Source of the DNA: Lingula anatina
Lineage: Eukaryota > Brachiopoda > Lingulata > Lingulida > Lingulidae
Direction of reading: 5' to 3'
Assembly (NCBI RefSeq): GCF_001039355.2
Contig: NW_019775180.1
Span: 1,107,053-1,171,052 of the forward strand
Length of the DNA: 64,000 nt
Below the pieces are notes generated by a model. The model was not told where the DNA came from, ran no database searches, and saw nothing but the letters and a program-made list of their open reading frames with translations. Shown piece by piece: positions 32,101-45,286 of this stretch. The position numbers and the translations under genes were made by a program. How positions within the stretch are numbered: the first letter of the stretch is position 1; every line of letters begins with the position of its first letter.

Positions 32101-33084
32101 GGCACAACTGTAAAAGTAACAAAAAAGAAAAACTGAAAGAAACAGCCCTACCGAATCAACCTATATGTTGGTAGGCCTAACTAGGCCCCTATCATACTGC
32201 CCTATAGGCCTACTGAATTCTTATAGTAGATAAAGCACTTCAGGTTAAAGGCTACTGTACAAACTACACCCTTCAACGAACTCATTGTCAAAGCTGCTTA
32301 CAACCAAGATAGGATTTTAGTTACAGCATAGTCAAATCCGGGGAAGGGAGGAGGCGGGTGCAGATTCGCTTAGTGTAGGGTGAGCGTACAGAGTGGACTT
32401 AATTTCTGACTAGGCCTACCCTCCTCTCCCACCATTCTAATATGTTTATATCCTCTCCTCGACATTATATTCATCCCACTAAATGCCCACCAGAAGCACA
32501 TAGTGCAGTTATAACATGTTAAAACAGAACAAAAACAAAAAATACCAATACCAACAGCATCATAAACTAAGCTCCTTTTTATTTGATTATTTTTTTACGT
32601 ACGTTAAGTTTTTTTCATCATTTAATTAGGCACGGGTTTCTCGATTTTTAATATGTAAAATAAATACAAAAATCTTACTGCACTGAGAGATTCATGATAT
32701 CAAAAAGAAAAGGGCACCCACCTCCCCCTAGTTGACAAATTCTAAAAGAAGTTAACAGTGTTTTTGAAGAGGGATAAATACTGGACGTTTTGCATTATTG
32801 GAAACCTTGTTTATGAATTATATGAATATGTCACATCTCCATTTTGATCATTGTCGGTGCAGTGTCCAGTATTTGAGACAAAAACAAGCACACCCATTTG
32901 GTTACCAGCAATACTTACTGAATGATTTAGTTTTGTTCACTGCTGCGTTGAACATTCCGCCAAGCTTCGACGTTAGATTAGCCTGCCTTAACATTGTAAA
33001 AGCCATTCCCGGGAATTCACCAATAGCACAATTGTCGAACATGTGGGCCATTGTAAAGCCTTGCTGTTCTCCATTCTCAACCAT
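26136..33084 (-). CDS. PPP2R2: Protein phosphatase 2A regulatory subunit B, B55 type
   Basis: Eight exons on the minus strand join in phase to 497 residues: 33084-32919, 31439-31371, 29700-29603, 28539-28374, 28084-27794, 27632-27468, 27120-26859, 26412-26136. The product is a seven-blade WD40 propeller that recruits substrates to the PP2A core enzyme (mitotic exit, tau and signalling dephosphorylation). Family landmarks in order: [154 protein letters not shown] and [10 protein letters not shown] at the end. The long first exon ([20 protein letters not shown]) resembles the extended N-terminus of insect Twins more than vertebrate PPP2R2A. A second possible first exon is at 31764-31722. Invertebrates usually have one such gene, so no A-D letter is given. 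Confidence 0.96.
27231..27425. repeat. Intronic direct repeat, unit 1
   Basis: A segment of at least 120 bases here (TTCATCCATTCAGGCACG through CACAAATGTCTTGACAGGCA) recurs at 28165-28310 in the same orientation with scattered differences. The two units lie in different introns of PPP2R2. Confidence 0.7.
28165..28310. repeat. Intronic direct repeat, unit 2
   Basis: Partner of 27231-27425. On the minus strand both translate to a related string (CLSRHLCG, then LCY, then IMI, then AGILKC), probably chance or decayed element sequence rather than an exon. Confidence 0.7.
31722..31764 (-). CDS. Possible alternative first coding exon of PPP2R2
   Basis: An ATG at 31764 opens 14 codons ([14 protein letters not shown]) and ends one base into a codon at a strong donor GAA|GTGAGT, the phase needed to splice to the exon at 31439. 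Vertebrate B55 genes use alternative short N-termini from separate promoters. The surrounding CRE and YY1-like sites support a promoter here. No transcript evidence is available. Confidence 0.35.
31742..31775. promoter_or_regulatory. CRE palindrome and YY1-like site
   Basis: TGACGTCA, a full CRE palindrome, is at 31764-31771 (on either strand) and CAAAATGGCGC, a YY1-type site, is at 31741-31751. Both types are common in housekeeping promoters. They overlap the proposed alternative first exon of PPP2R2. Confidence 0.4.
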
Positions 33085-35137
33085 GCCACCCTTACTAGTT
33101 TCTGTGGTTTACAAGCACATGAACTTTCCAGTAATTACCACATAAAATACCACAGAGGTTCGCTCAGTAGTACTGCGTCTTGCTATATTGACTGCCCCTG
33201 TAAACCGCTCCGAGGGCCTGCAACGTTTCAGTTGTGTTTTGGTGCAGAGAACATGTGCACACTGTCCTTGTACTAGTGCCAATCCCAAAAGTGAGTTTGA
33301 AAGGGGTCTGTGTCAGATGTGGTTCTTCCCAAAGCTGGTCTATGAATAAATATCGGGAATAAAAGATATAGATCGCCGAGTTGAGTGCTACGGTGTTCGG
33401 CGTGCTAGCAGTGTTTTCGCACCGGGGCAGAAAATCGATGTCCCTTTATCCGTTTTTGCGTACTGCTATCCTTGGTGAACCGACCATGAATTTGTCCGAT
33501 TTGGTTCACCTTAACTCAATAGAACGGTTCTTGCAAACCTATATGTACGATCCAATTATTCGCCAGTAACCTCGTCCGATTCTCTTCCCATCTTCAGATC
33601 TGCTTGTCAATGTCATTAAAAGTCCTAGTTGCAATATTTTACTCTATTGTATTGGGGTTAAGTTATGATTCATTGCTCTTACACAGTCTGGATTATCTGG
33701 ATTACAGCTATTGAGATAAATAACGCTCAATGTCGTTATTGTGGGATGTTTGGGATTAAATGATTGATTCACAGAGTTGGAATAATAAAAGCTTAAAGAT
33801 CAAGGCTATGTCCATACCTGATCGATTATATTCCTAGGGCATAAATCCCAGTGTTACGAGCATGCTGACTACTCACGATATCCGATACGAAAGAGAGAAG
33901 ATCAATATTTTCGATCACAACGTTTAAACTGTTTACTCTGGTGTAACAACAGGGCTCCTCTTTTCAACACTAGAATAAAAGCATATAGGCTCCTGAGTTC
34001 TTGACAAACATATCTATCAATTATTCATAATATTATTATGTGGAGTAGCAAGCTGGTACGACATGATTCTGCTAACAGATCGAAGGAAGACGCGGTCTCG
34101 GTCACCCTACCGGCCCAAAGACATGAATAGCGATCGATTGAGAAAATTGGATTCTAAGATAATTCAATCATTACACTGCTGAAGAAATATCCGACAGCAA
34201 ACCTGCCAACACGTCTGGAAAGATCAGTTGTGCCGTAGAGAAATCGGATTATAATGTGAAGTAAATCTGCTCCGGTCATGTCCAGTACCTGAGAACGAAG
34301 CCTAATATACACTTGCTCCCATACCTGGCAATTGTTCCAGCAGCTTAATTCCCTCCTCATTTCACATCATAGGGTATCCATGCCTACCGATTTCATTCCT
34401 CAGAAAAAGGACTATTATTCCCGCGAGAGATAAAATCTATGAAATATGTTGCTACCTACTCGGCTTTCCACACATACGTTTCAGAGTTGACGCATTACGT
34501 ATCTCAACGCGCTGTAGGGTGCAGTTCACAGGGAGTTAGAGTGGGGGTCGAGTGCCATTTTCGAAAAGTAAACATATTTTCTCTCTGTCCTCTTAAGAGG
34601 AGACAACTGTATGGGTCAAACACGTTTCACCAAATACGTGTGTAAAAGGGTAAACATATATCATTGAATTCGCTTGAGGGTTGTATTTTGGCATGCTCTT
34701 TTTTTTCTGACGTCACGCATACTGGTACCTGTAAACAATTCCTACCATGTTATGAGAGTTTGTGGCCTCAGGATCTCGTGTTTACTAATAGTGTGTTTTT
34801 TCGGCAAATCAAGCGCGTGTTTTACGACATACTCGTAGATGCTAATTAATATATACTTGTGAAAATTTTGTTTATAAGGGGTAAAATCTAAGGAGGCTGT
34901 TTTTGATAAACGTTCGTATCCTACCTGATCTTTCCAAGACTGGCCTGCGGAATTTTTACACAACACAGCGACTATAGGGCACTATACATGTAAATTAATT
35001 CAGATGATTTGGTAGGCCTATTAGATAGCATTTGTGACACGAGTTTGCCGGGCGGACATGCACCTTTAAATACACCCGACATACGCCCAAAGCTCAATAT
35101 CCGAACATTTAGAAAATACATCAGAGTCTGATTTGGG

Positions 35138-35180
35138 AATAATTAAAATTAATTGTTCTTTATAATTAATTTTAATTATT
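35138..35180. repeat. Perfect AT-rich hairpin, 17-bp stem
   Basis: AATAATTAAAATTAATT (35138-35154) is perfectly complementary to 35164-35180 across a 9-base loop. No T-run or gene end suggests a role. Confidence 0.7.
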
Positions 35181-36075
35181 AAATTAAAATAGTTTCATTT
35201 TATACTGGTAGGCTACAGCATATACATATGGCAGGCCTATTGTTTATAAAACACAAAATACTCGGTCGATCGGGTTTTTGAAAAGCCTGTGCCCTCAATA
35301 CATATTTCATAATCTTTAAACGTAAAAAAGAAAAAAATCCCCATCACGCAGTTTTGGTCCTATTTTGGGTTTTAAAAATTTCGTTGGGAGTTCCCCTTTG
35401 CTAAAAATAGGGAGGAATGTCACCGATAGAGTGCGTTGTACTCAATAGCCTTATGTTATTTGTCAAACAGAGAGTCACCTATCGTCATTTCACAGGTCAT
35501 TATCACTTGGTTTCGACGCTTGGTGCATCTTTGCAGGTTGAAGACAGGTGAGTTAATGTCAGTATTCGCTCAACTGAAGTTCAGATTTGTTAAAATTGAT
35601 CCAGTGCTGATGTAGTTAAAATCCCGGTTTCGATTCGAGTTCGGATTGAATAAAATGAAAGCAAGTAGGCCTACGAATATTTAAGCAACAGCGTAAACAA
35701 GTACTTTCGTTTCGTTTACCCTGCACTTTTTTCTGCATGATGCATATGTTCACTTCTTGCTGCTTTTTAAAACAACGGTTTAGCAAGGATAAAAGAGTGA
35801 CCGTTTTGATTTGATAAATGTCGCAGAATGTCAGGTGCCTTCAACAGATCTGATCGAAAAAATTCAATAAGACCAAATATTTACCCCAATTGCCTAAATA
35901 CTAGTTATAACAATGAAGCCTAGCCTGATTTGTGCGATACCATCTACGATAATCCTACAGCCTCCGTGCGTAGATCTACCATTTTCAAAATACGTCAAAA
36001 ATTTAGCTTGAAACCGCTGGATTTCATACATGGCCACCGGAAAGGGATTTACGGGCAGTGTACGTACACCGTACG

Positions 36076-36230
36076 GACGTCGTACCCTGTACCAGGGCGA
36101 GTAATAGATTTTTTACAGATAGGCCTACTCAACTGAGTTGAGCCCTAAATGACCATCTATCTAGCTAGAGACATATCTGTGAATATCTGTAAAAAATCTA
36201 TCACTCGCCCTGGTAGAGGGTACGGACGTC
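36076..36230. repeat. Inverted repeat with about 46-bp arms
   Basis: Arms 36076-36121 and 36184-36230 share TACCAGGGCGAGT and ATAGATTTTTTACAGATA with about three differences, around a 62-base centre. It is probably a small MITE; target duplications are not obvious. Confidence 0.65.
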
Positions 36231-37178
36231 GCATGGTAAATGTAATCTAGGCTTAACCGGTGTTCCGCTGGCAATCTTCCGCTTACGAAGTCTTTTGAAC
36301 ATATATATGAAATTGCTTTCTCGTCTCGCTCGGATCGCTTACGATCCGGAAAGCAGGTACTTGCCAAATGTGTAGTCGTGGTGAATAACATCGGTGTATT
36401 TTACTACATATGTATTTGAGTAGTTTGGGAGAATTTGATTTTGAATTCGCTTGTAGGTAGCAAGCAAGACACATGCAGACGTATTTTAGAGAAAGTGTGG
36501 GCCATGTTGGACCAGTTACATCACACATTCTGAAAAATTAACTACTCCGCACGAAATTTTGCTGGCCGGTGGCTACCGTCCCAGACTGCCATGTGTCATT
36601 TTATCTTGATATAAACTTTAAATAACATGTCGGAGGGAGGTTCACTGCCGATAACACATGAGGAGGAGGGAGAGGGGAGTAATCCCGTCTTAAGTGACGG
36701 GCACTCCAGATAATCAGCATATTAGCGCTCGCCCGCACAACTGTTTCCATTTTCTTTCTTCTGACAAGCCCAGAGTACAAAATTCGTGAATGGGAATCAT
36801 CTGATAGATAAGCCCAAAAACCTTTCCACTTAGCATAAAATCAAGCGAGATTTCGAGGTATTTGGAGGAAGAGTGGTGAGGAGAATGTTGCGACAAAAAA
36901 TAATACATAAATAAATAAATGAATAAAATGGAACATAAAAGCTGACAGGATCACAGAATTGTCTTTTGCAATTCAGTACGCTTCACCAAGTTTTACATGT
37001 GACTTTTGTTTTGCTTCACAAATGGACATTTCAGGTGCATGTTTTGTATACAAAATATGTTATAAGATAAGAGTTTATTCGGCCAGTTATAAAAATCGGA
37101 CATAATATTCTTCGGAGCAAAATTTGATAAATGTACAAAGTAAAAGTAATAAAATAAATAAATTGAGAATTAGATTTA

Positions 37179-37224
37179 AAGAAATAAAATAAAATAAAAT
37201 AAAATAAAATAAAATAAAATAAAA
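37179..37224. repeat. (AAAAT)n microsatellite
   Basis: About nine AAAAT units. Confidence 0.85.
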
Positions 37225-37577
37225 TGCACTACGACGTTACTAATGCTTTACCCGTATCGCCTAAACGTGAACCCCACCTACCGAGGATTCTTGCACGTTT
37301 TCCAATCACGTATAACGTCACGTAGAGCCATCAGTTTCGTTTTAGGTTCTCTTGGATGATTCACATTGTTATGATAAAGACACAAAGTTCAAATTAGGGT
37401 AGGGGGAGCAGTTGGCGTACGGATTCTCGATCATGTCCCCTTTTGAAAATGCCAATGATATGCAGATCGGCAGGTAGAACAAAACGTCACATGTTGTCAT
37501 GCGGGTACAAGCAAAGAATTCTTATGTACTTCCTTGCACTTTTTTAATTACAGTAAAGAGTTGTTGAAAACGTCGCA

Positions 37578-40500
37578 ATGGGTAACGAACTGAGTAGTCG
37601 GGAGCTTGGTAGTGATCTTGCCATGCTGGCACTGCTAAGAAGTTTGGAGGAGGCACGGATGGCACGGAGCAGTTCTGAACCTATAATGACACAGCATGGT
37701 TGGGACCCTGATGATTGTTCAGATAATATGGATGTGCTGGAAGATGGACTTAAGGTCAGGATATTCGAACTGGTTTTGTACTGACTGATTTGTTACTCTT
37801 TTTATGCACTCTTATCTGCTCGATCGGACTATCAATTCTTTTCAAATGTCTTCTCCTACACAATCATTTCAAATCTGATATGCATGATCTCGAGCAATGT
37901 TTCATTTAATCTAAAATATTTGGCCGAGTGAGAGTTTTAAAGTCTTAAAATTTAATCAGAATTATGTTATGTTTTACTGTAAGTGGCTTTAGAATGTGTA
38001 GTAGTTATGTGGCTTTTCCTAATATTGAGGCCTTTGATTAGTAATAAACATTCTAACCATCAGGCCATTTGGGACAATTTCTTATCAAGTTTCTTTAAGT
38101 ATAAATCTTTTGAGAGGTTCACTGAAGGACAATATTAGTCTACTTTTTCAATCGTTAAATGTCATTTTGTGATATCTAGAGGTATTTCTGCATAATTAAC
38201 CTCATAGCAGATATATACTTTGTTTTTGTCTTAGTTGAATTGCTGAAATTTGTAAAAAATTTGTAAAACTCTTTTACTATCCAATTTTCCTATCACTTTA
38301 TTTACTCTGCTTTTTTTTTCTTTTTTGATATCTATATATGTAAAGTCAAAAAGTTTTTTTACTAGCTTCTCTTTGTAAAAATTGATGGTAAAATTGATAC
38401 TCTTTCTCAAAACTCGGTATTGATCAATCTACCTTCAGGTTAGAAAAAAGGTTTCTAGAACTCTGTCACCCCTTTTACCAATCCCAGAGATGCGCACTGA
38501 CGCCGTTCGTGGTAAAAAGAGTTACAGGAACGGCACCCACATCTGGCGTATTCATTGGCCAAAGCAGCACCGCGGCTCTCACGCAATGGTGGGCGTGGCC
38601 TCCACCCAGGCCCCTTTAAAATGCATAGGCAAGTGAGACTTGACATTTAATATGGAATATTTTTTTCGAAATAATTTTTTATCAGTTTTTTCCTATTTTG
38701 CTGACTGATAAATGAAAATAAGGATTAAAATCGTGTTTTAATAACTTTAAATTAACTCTTTGATGTCATTGTGACATCAGTTCATAAATGGAATTCGCCA
38801 GAGTAGCAAACAAAAACATATCGCCTATTCTATGTCATACGACTCCCATTAAAAGAGATATTTTGGATCTCCACATTTTCCAAATTATCGTCTGTAAAAG
38901 GGTAATACGCTCCACAAAAGACCCTCATGTCAGTTGCTAGTCACAGTAATGGTCTTGTTACGCCTGGCCTCTTCGTGGCTGTTGCCAGCGCTCTCAAGCG
39001 GCAAGGCATTTCTTGGGGGTAGGTTTTTAGAGTTCAATNTAACTTATTTTTACCTAGGTATACCTTCGAAACTGAAATATTCCATATTAAATGTCAAGTC
39101 TGTATATATCAGCACGTCCAGGATACTGGGTAACAACAATTGGGCATGTGATCAAAATTTCAACATGGCGCATATTTTGTGAGCACGCTCTCTGGTTAGA
39201 ATATGTATCGTATTTTGCTTTATATTCATAAATTTTGGAAAACAACACTAAACATACAAAAATTATCAGGAAAGAGTACACCTAACTTCGCAGAGTTCGA
39301 AAAGCACGCTGCGATCTTGAATCGGCGGTTAAACAGCGATGACATGAAGTCGATTTTCGTGAGTTACACGTCAAAAACTGGGAACCGGATTTTACTAATT
39401 TAATTGGTCTCATTAATATTTATGTGACGGGGTCATTACGTCATCAGTGGAAATTTTCACAATCAACGCTAGGTCCTTTGGCTAAATCTGAACGGGGAAC
39501 CGAAACTTCACGATAGCTGTGGCTTCGCTGTCGTGAGTGTCTGAAGGAAACGAAACATTGGGCTATAACATGTGTGATTACACGCTCAGATAACACATTG
39601 TTATTTTATGAAAAGCAGACTGTATTTCAGGTATTTAAATTCCAAAATTGAACGATTTGTATAGTTCACGTGTATGGGAGATACTCTGTACTGAAGTTGA
39701 AAACGGAAACGATGGTAATGCACAAAAACCCGTTTTCTTCAACCATCAAAATTCTTTAGTGTGTGAACCGTAAATGATCCTTGAGATAACCAAAAAACAT
39801 GACAGTACTATTCTGAGAGTTTTCTTTTCCAAAGTGTACAGCTGCAAAACAGACTGGTATGTCTGTGTCCCAGATTTTTAAGCACTGTTTTTATTTAGTG
39901 TCATTTTCGGCCAAGAATTAAAAAGTTTAAAATACACAGCAATGTTTGGAAACACAAAATTGTTTGTTATAGTAAAACAAATCCATCCCCTTTCACATGA
40001 AAGCACACCCATTGTAATCCAACACATGGTAATATTTTGACAGGCATTCAAAGATGATAACCCATTGTTGTTATCCAGTATCGTGGACGTCCAGATAAGT
40101 AAAAGCACATCGTATTCGACAGAAATGTTATGGACTGTACTGATTATTCATATGACATAAGTGTGTGATTCACAGAAAGACAAATAGCTAAACACGCAAG
40201 TTCTGGTATGCTATGCCCTACTATTTTTTTGCTCTGGCATATAATATAACAGTTTGACGTGAATTTTGAATAAAATAATCCCATTTATACTTCGATTCAG
40301 GTTTCACACACTTGATTGGTTCCAACGACCAGTCTCTAGGCTGGGACATCGCACGGAATCTTTTGATCTATAACGACTGTACTATCAGACGTTATCCAGA
40401 CGGTAAAATGCCTGGATTCGAAGCCCCAGAGGACATTACAGTTATTCTGAACATGGATACTGGTGTGCTGGGATTTAAAGGTGGAGGTGAAAACTACGGC

Positions 40501-43500
40501 GTAGCTCTGACTGGACTGAGGAGCATCAATCGACCGTTGTCCCCTGCCATAAGTGCCACTAAAGACGGGGCTGAGATTGGAATCCACTATTTAGGAGGCA
40601 CAGGTGATATTAAAAATTATATAACTTATATTCTGTAATTAGAACATATATAATTATCAAAATTAAGCATCAAGTTTTTAATATTTATCTTATTGCTGCT
40701 TAGATTTTTGTCATCGATAATATCTTCAATCGTTTACAAATTACAATCCCAACGTTGCTCTATTTGTTGAAATTTGGAATTTGAAAAAACTCTTATTTAG
40801 ATTCTGGTCCAACTGTTGGCCCTACACCAATCACAAGTCCGCGACCAGCATCTGCTGCAGGGGCATTCACCTTCCATAGTAAAGTGCACGGCAGTGCCGT
40901 CAAGTTTTTGAACAACTACAGAACAGCCGCACGAGAAGAGTAAGTGTATTCTAAGATAATATTGTTCAAAAATCAAACTTTATTCCACATATTAGAATTT
41001 TGAAAAATGTGGTGCATTCATAACTGCAAATGTCTGTCGCAGTGTTGAAGCCAAATCCATCCGCCCAAGCTGTATTGAACAAACGCGTTTCGTCTTACTA
41101 TTGACCTACGTATGGCTCTGCTTTACTCTAAGTCACCCTACCTACCCTTTCCAACACCTACCCCTACCAGAACGAACCGATAGGATAACTTTAAAATATC
41201 TATACAATATTGCATGTTCTTAAGTAAGCATACTAAGGACTTGTTTTTTATTTATTTTTTCATCCATTGTTTTGAACTTTACATTCACCTTCACTGAATG
41301 CCTTAGATACGTTAAAAAAATTATTTAAACACTTTAATGTTTTCAAGTCCCCTCAACAATGACAAGAACGCAGTGGTGTTCACTTCTCGGCCCTTGGAAA
41401 CAGAAGAACTCTTTGAAATCCACATAGACAAGAGAATCAAGGGTTCTGATAAACCTGGTTCCGTGGAAATAGGCGTTACCACTGTGAACCCTCAGGAGCT
41501 GAGTTCTGTCCCAGCCACCATGACTGACTGCAAAGTTGGTCAGACCTGGATGTACAGTGGAGCTGAAATGTTGCTGAATTCACTCAAAGTGGCGAACATG
41601 CCCAAAGACATCTATGAACTTCAGGTATCGATACACTCGTAGGTGGATCTGGGGGTTGGTGAGAGGCCAAAAATGAAGTGACCTCCCGATCCTTATGTGA
41701 ATCCTCCAGTGTGCACTCTTAGGTTATGGGGAGACGGAAATAAAATGTCTTTTTTTTACCGAAAACTAAAAAAATTAATTTTCATTTCTTAAAAAAACTG
41801 CAGCAATTGCATTAGTCCCAGAATAGTACATGGCAGACAAGTTAAGCAGTAAATCTTGATATCTGTTTGTGAAAGCATTAATTGGCATTTTGAAAATTCT
41901 TATTCCTTCATTTAGACCGAAATTAAGAATTAGCAAAAGATTGGTCTTGGTTTGAACATAGAGTAATGGAATCTAGCAGTTAACATGGCCTTAAGCCTGA
42001 CTTTTTTCTTGAATACGTTCACTTTTTCACTTAGTCAACTGGGAAGTTATCTAAACTGGGAGTGAAACGTGATGCTCAAGGGCGACTGGATATATTTGTC
42101 AATGGTGAATACATTGGCACTATTAACGACAGGTTCCCCACCACTATCTACGGAGTTGTGGATATCTACATGCAAACCGTACAAGTCAGCATCACAAGTA
42201 TGTATTCTTCAAGTTTTTGTATGATTTCTGTCGCCATTGACCTGCATCAATGCATAACTTATCACTGACATGTGTGATAGGTTGAAAAGTAATAACCCTT
42301 CTACATATCTCTGTTTTTAGCTTAGTTTACCACGAGACTGTGCTTTGCAAATTGATAACCAATCTATATATTATTCTGAGCGATCTGAGTCTCTTTCATT
42401 TGATAAAGGCCCTAAGGTAGAAGCACCAATAGAAAAGGAAGAAGAACCTAGTGGGCAAACTCAAGAGGCTGCAAAGTCTACCTCTCCAACCTCTCCACCG
42501 CCTCCCCCAATCACATTCCGCAAAACTTGTGGAAAAAATGTAGAAATGTCAAGTGACCAGAAAACTGCAACCAGACGAAAGTAGGTTTAGAATGATACGT
42601 GCTTAGCCTTTTGATATTTCAAGAATGGAGAAATATGGGCCCTATGTATTAACTAAATAATTGAATTAAAATAACATTGGTATTCTTTATTTCATTCCTG
42701 GTATGGACATGACTACATTTTAAAACAGCGCTGTGATCACTATGATGCAGTAAAGAATTATATAGGCCTTTAGTCTTTGTAGTTTGTGCAGTTATTCAAC
42801 AATTAAATTACTACTCTCTTTCGTTTAAAACTTCCAGTTATATGACCGACTGCGATAATGGGATAGTCCTTAGCTCTAGACCGCTGCAATCCGGCGAAAT
42901 GTTCGAGATCAGAGTGGATAAGACCATCAGCAAGTGGGACCACGAAGGCCTCAAAATTGGTCTTGTTGATTTACATTCTGGTTTTGAGATCCCCCGCACG
43001 CTACCTGGTCAAATAGCTGAAGTCACGTGGTCGTGGGTCGGAGACGAGGTGTTTCACGACAGAAGAGTAGAGAAAAAATTGAACATGAATCTAAACAGAG
43101 TCAAGGTAAACTTATCGATTTAAGTACAGTATTTTGAGAAAACAGCGCATTCGGTTAAACACATGAATACTCTGAAATTAGCTTTGAATGACAACTTTTT
43201 GATTGTTGTGTTTGACGTTATTTCCGTCTTTTAATTTGTTTTGAAACAGAATGGAGATAGGGTCGGTGTGATGAGGGCAAGCGATAACACCGTTCACTTT
43301 TTCTACAACGGTCAAGATTTCGGGGCGGCTGCAGATAGAATCCCTGAGAAAGTATTTGCAATCGTAGATGTCCATGGTTGCACTTTTGAAGTGTCCTTAA
43401 ACAGTGAGTTAAATTTACTATTTGATGTTCATTACACCAATTTTTATTTTGTGTATTGACACTCTAGGTGACTGTAAATATTTTTGGAACTTTGCCTGTC

Positions 43501-45217
43501 TATGCCATGGCTGTCAAAAATGTTTTTCTTAAGCGCCATATCACATTCCATTTTACTTATAATTTACTGAAATATTTTTTGGAAGATGCAGTTAAACGCC
43601 AGTCATTATAAACGACTATTTTCACAAAAGTTAACTCAACTTTTAATAAGATAATTATTTCTTCTTTAATAATTATCTTCATAATTTCTTTATTCGATAA
43701 TTAAGTACATCATTGTAAAATGAGCACTTCGTTTTTTTTTTTGTTTATTTCATTGTTTTTAGTGCCCGACACAGAAATGGAAACCAAACAAACGGCGCCT
43801 GGGCCTAATCCCAACTCCGAAGTTAACACCGCTTTGATGAAAATGAAGCAAACAGTGGAGTTACTGAAGATCAAGAATGAAGCATCTATAAAGAAAGTGA
43901 AACAGATGGCGCAAGAAAATTTATTGGAACTTTATCGGAGCCACCAGGACCCGTTGCTTCGCAAGGCGATGGGTGAAAAGTTCACAGAAATGCAGGGGGA
44001 AACACACATCGTCGACTATCTAAAGTTCCTGCGTGAGTGCGGCCTAGAAGTAGATTACATCCAGGAATGCTATAGCACACTGCGAAAAATTTGCGTTTGG
44101 TACAGCAATGATTCCCTGAAGTTCGCTCGCGCTCTTGGGGAAACTGATTTATTATCAATTGTGGTATCCGAGCTACAGAAATACAAGAACAAATCTTACG
44201 AAACTGACGAGGTAACGCTAAACTGTGTAAAAATGTATACTTAATATACTTTGTAACATCACACAAGTGATCGTCATATAAATGTACATGAAAGATTTTT
44301 GTTGAAACCCGTAACTATAGTCTTCATAATAATTTTAGCATAACCATATCCTTTATTGCATTTTTAGAAATTGCTGGACGTGGTGAAAACTGATCTTATT
44401 CTCCTACATAACTGCGCCAAAGTTACTGAAAACCGCGGTGTCATAAGAAGGCTGCAAGTTATCGACGCCATCCTGCCCTACCGTAATAGCAAGATCAAGG
44501 AATTGAGCACTCACGCCCTGATGGCCCTCTCCTACATGGTTGCCATTGATGAACACCATTACATTCAGGCAGACGAAAATTCCATCGCTTTCATCTTACA
44601 AATCCTGGAAGAGGCATTCAGTAACAAAACTACCCACATGAGCGAAACTGGTTACCATGTAGATGAAGTCCTGGTCGGACTGGCCAACCTTGCCAAGAAC
44701 AAAGGGAACCGAATAAATGTTGTTAAAAAACAAGGTGTTAACACATTTGTGAAAATCATGAAACTTGGCCGACCCAGTGAGCAAGAGTGCGCGGCGATGG
44801 CGTTGTTGGAAATGGTGGACGACACAACGGTGCAGCACATTGCCGCAACACCAGGTTTACATGGGGTTCTTGCAACTATGAAAAACAGCCCAGTGGAGGC
44901 AGTCCGACAGGCCTCAGAAAGACTGTTGCTCAAGTTGCCTTCGCAGGACTCTTTTGTCCAGATGATGCCAGGTGATTGAAAAATCTTTAATGACTTTTAA
45001 TAATGTGAATGTGTTGATGGAGTTCATTTATTTGCTTATAATGAAAAGTGTATTACAAGAGAAGCAGACATTAGTTCTGATCGAGATCAAGAATTTTGAT
45101 ATTTATTTAAAGAAATACATTTCAGATATGCCGAAACCAACTGCACCTAAAAGAAGAAAGTGTGACTATAAAGAGATATGCAACGCTTACATGAAAACCC
45201 TTAACTTAAATGGCAAG

Positions 45218-45286
<69 letters not shown>

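Larger units (their letters stand above)
33085..37552. other. Gene-poor interval between PPP2R2 and the SPRY-NHR gene
   Basis: This is the divergent upstream space of two genes. I see no convincing coding exon. It holds an AT-rich perfect hairpin, an inverted repeat near 36.1 kb and an AAAAT microsatellite. TTGAAGACAG|GTGAGTTA at 35547 is a good donor and could end a non-coding first exon of the downstream gene, whose first coding exon is preceded by an acceptor (TTTTTAATTACAG, ending 37552). Confidence 0.5.

Noticed and set aside
32798-33276. Plus-strand frames at 32.8-33.3 kb
   Set aside because: Antisense to the first coding exon of PPP2R2, which is phase-consistent and family-like.
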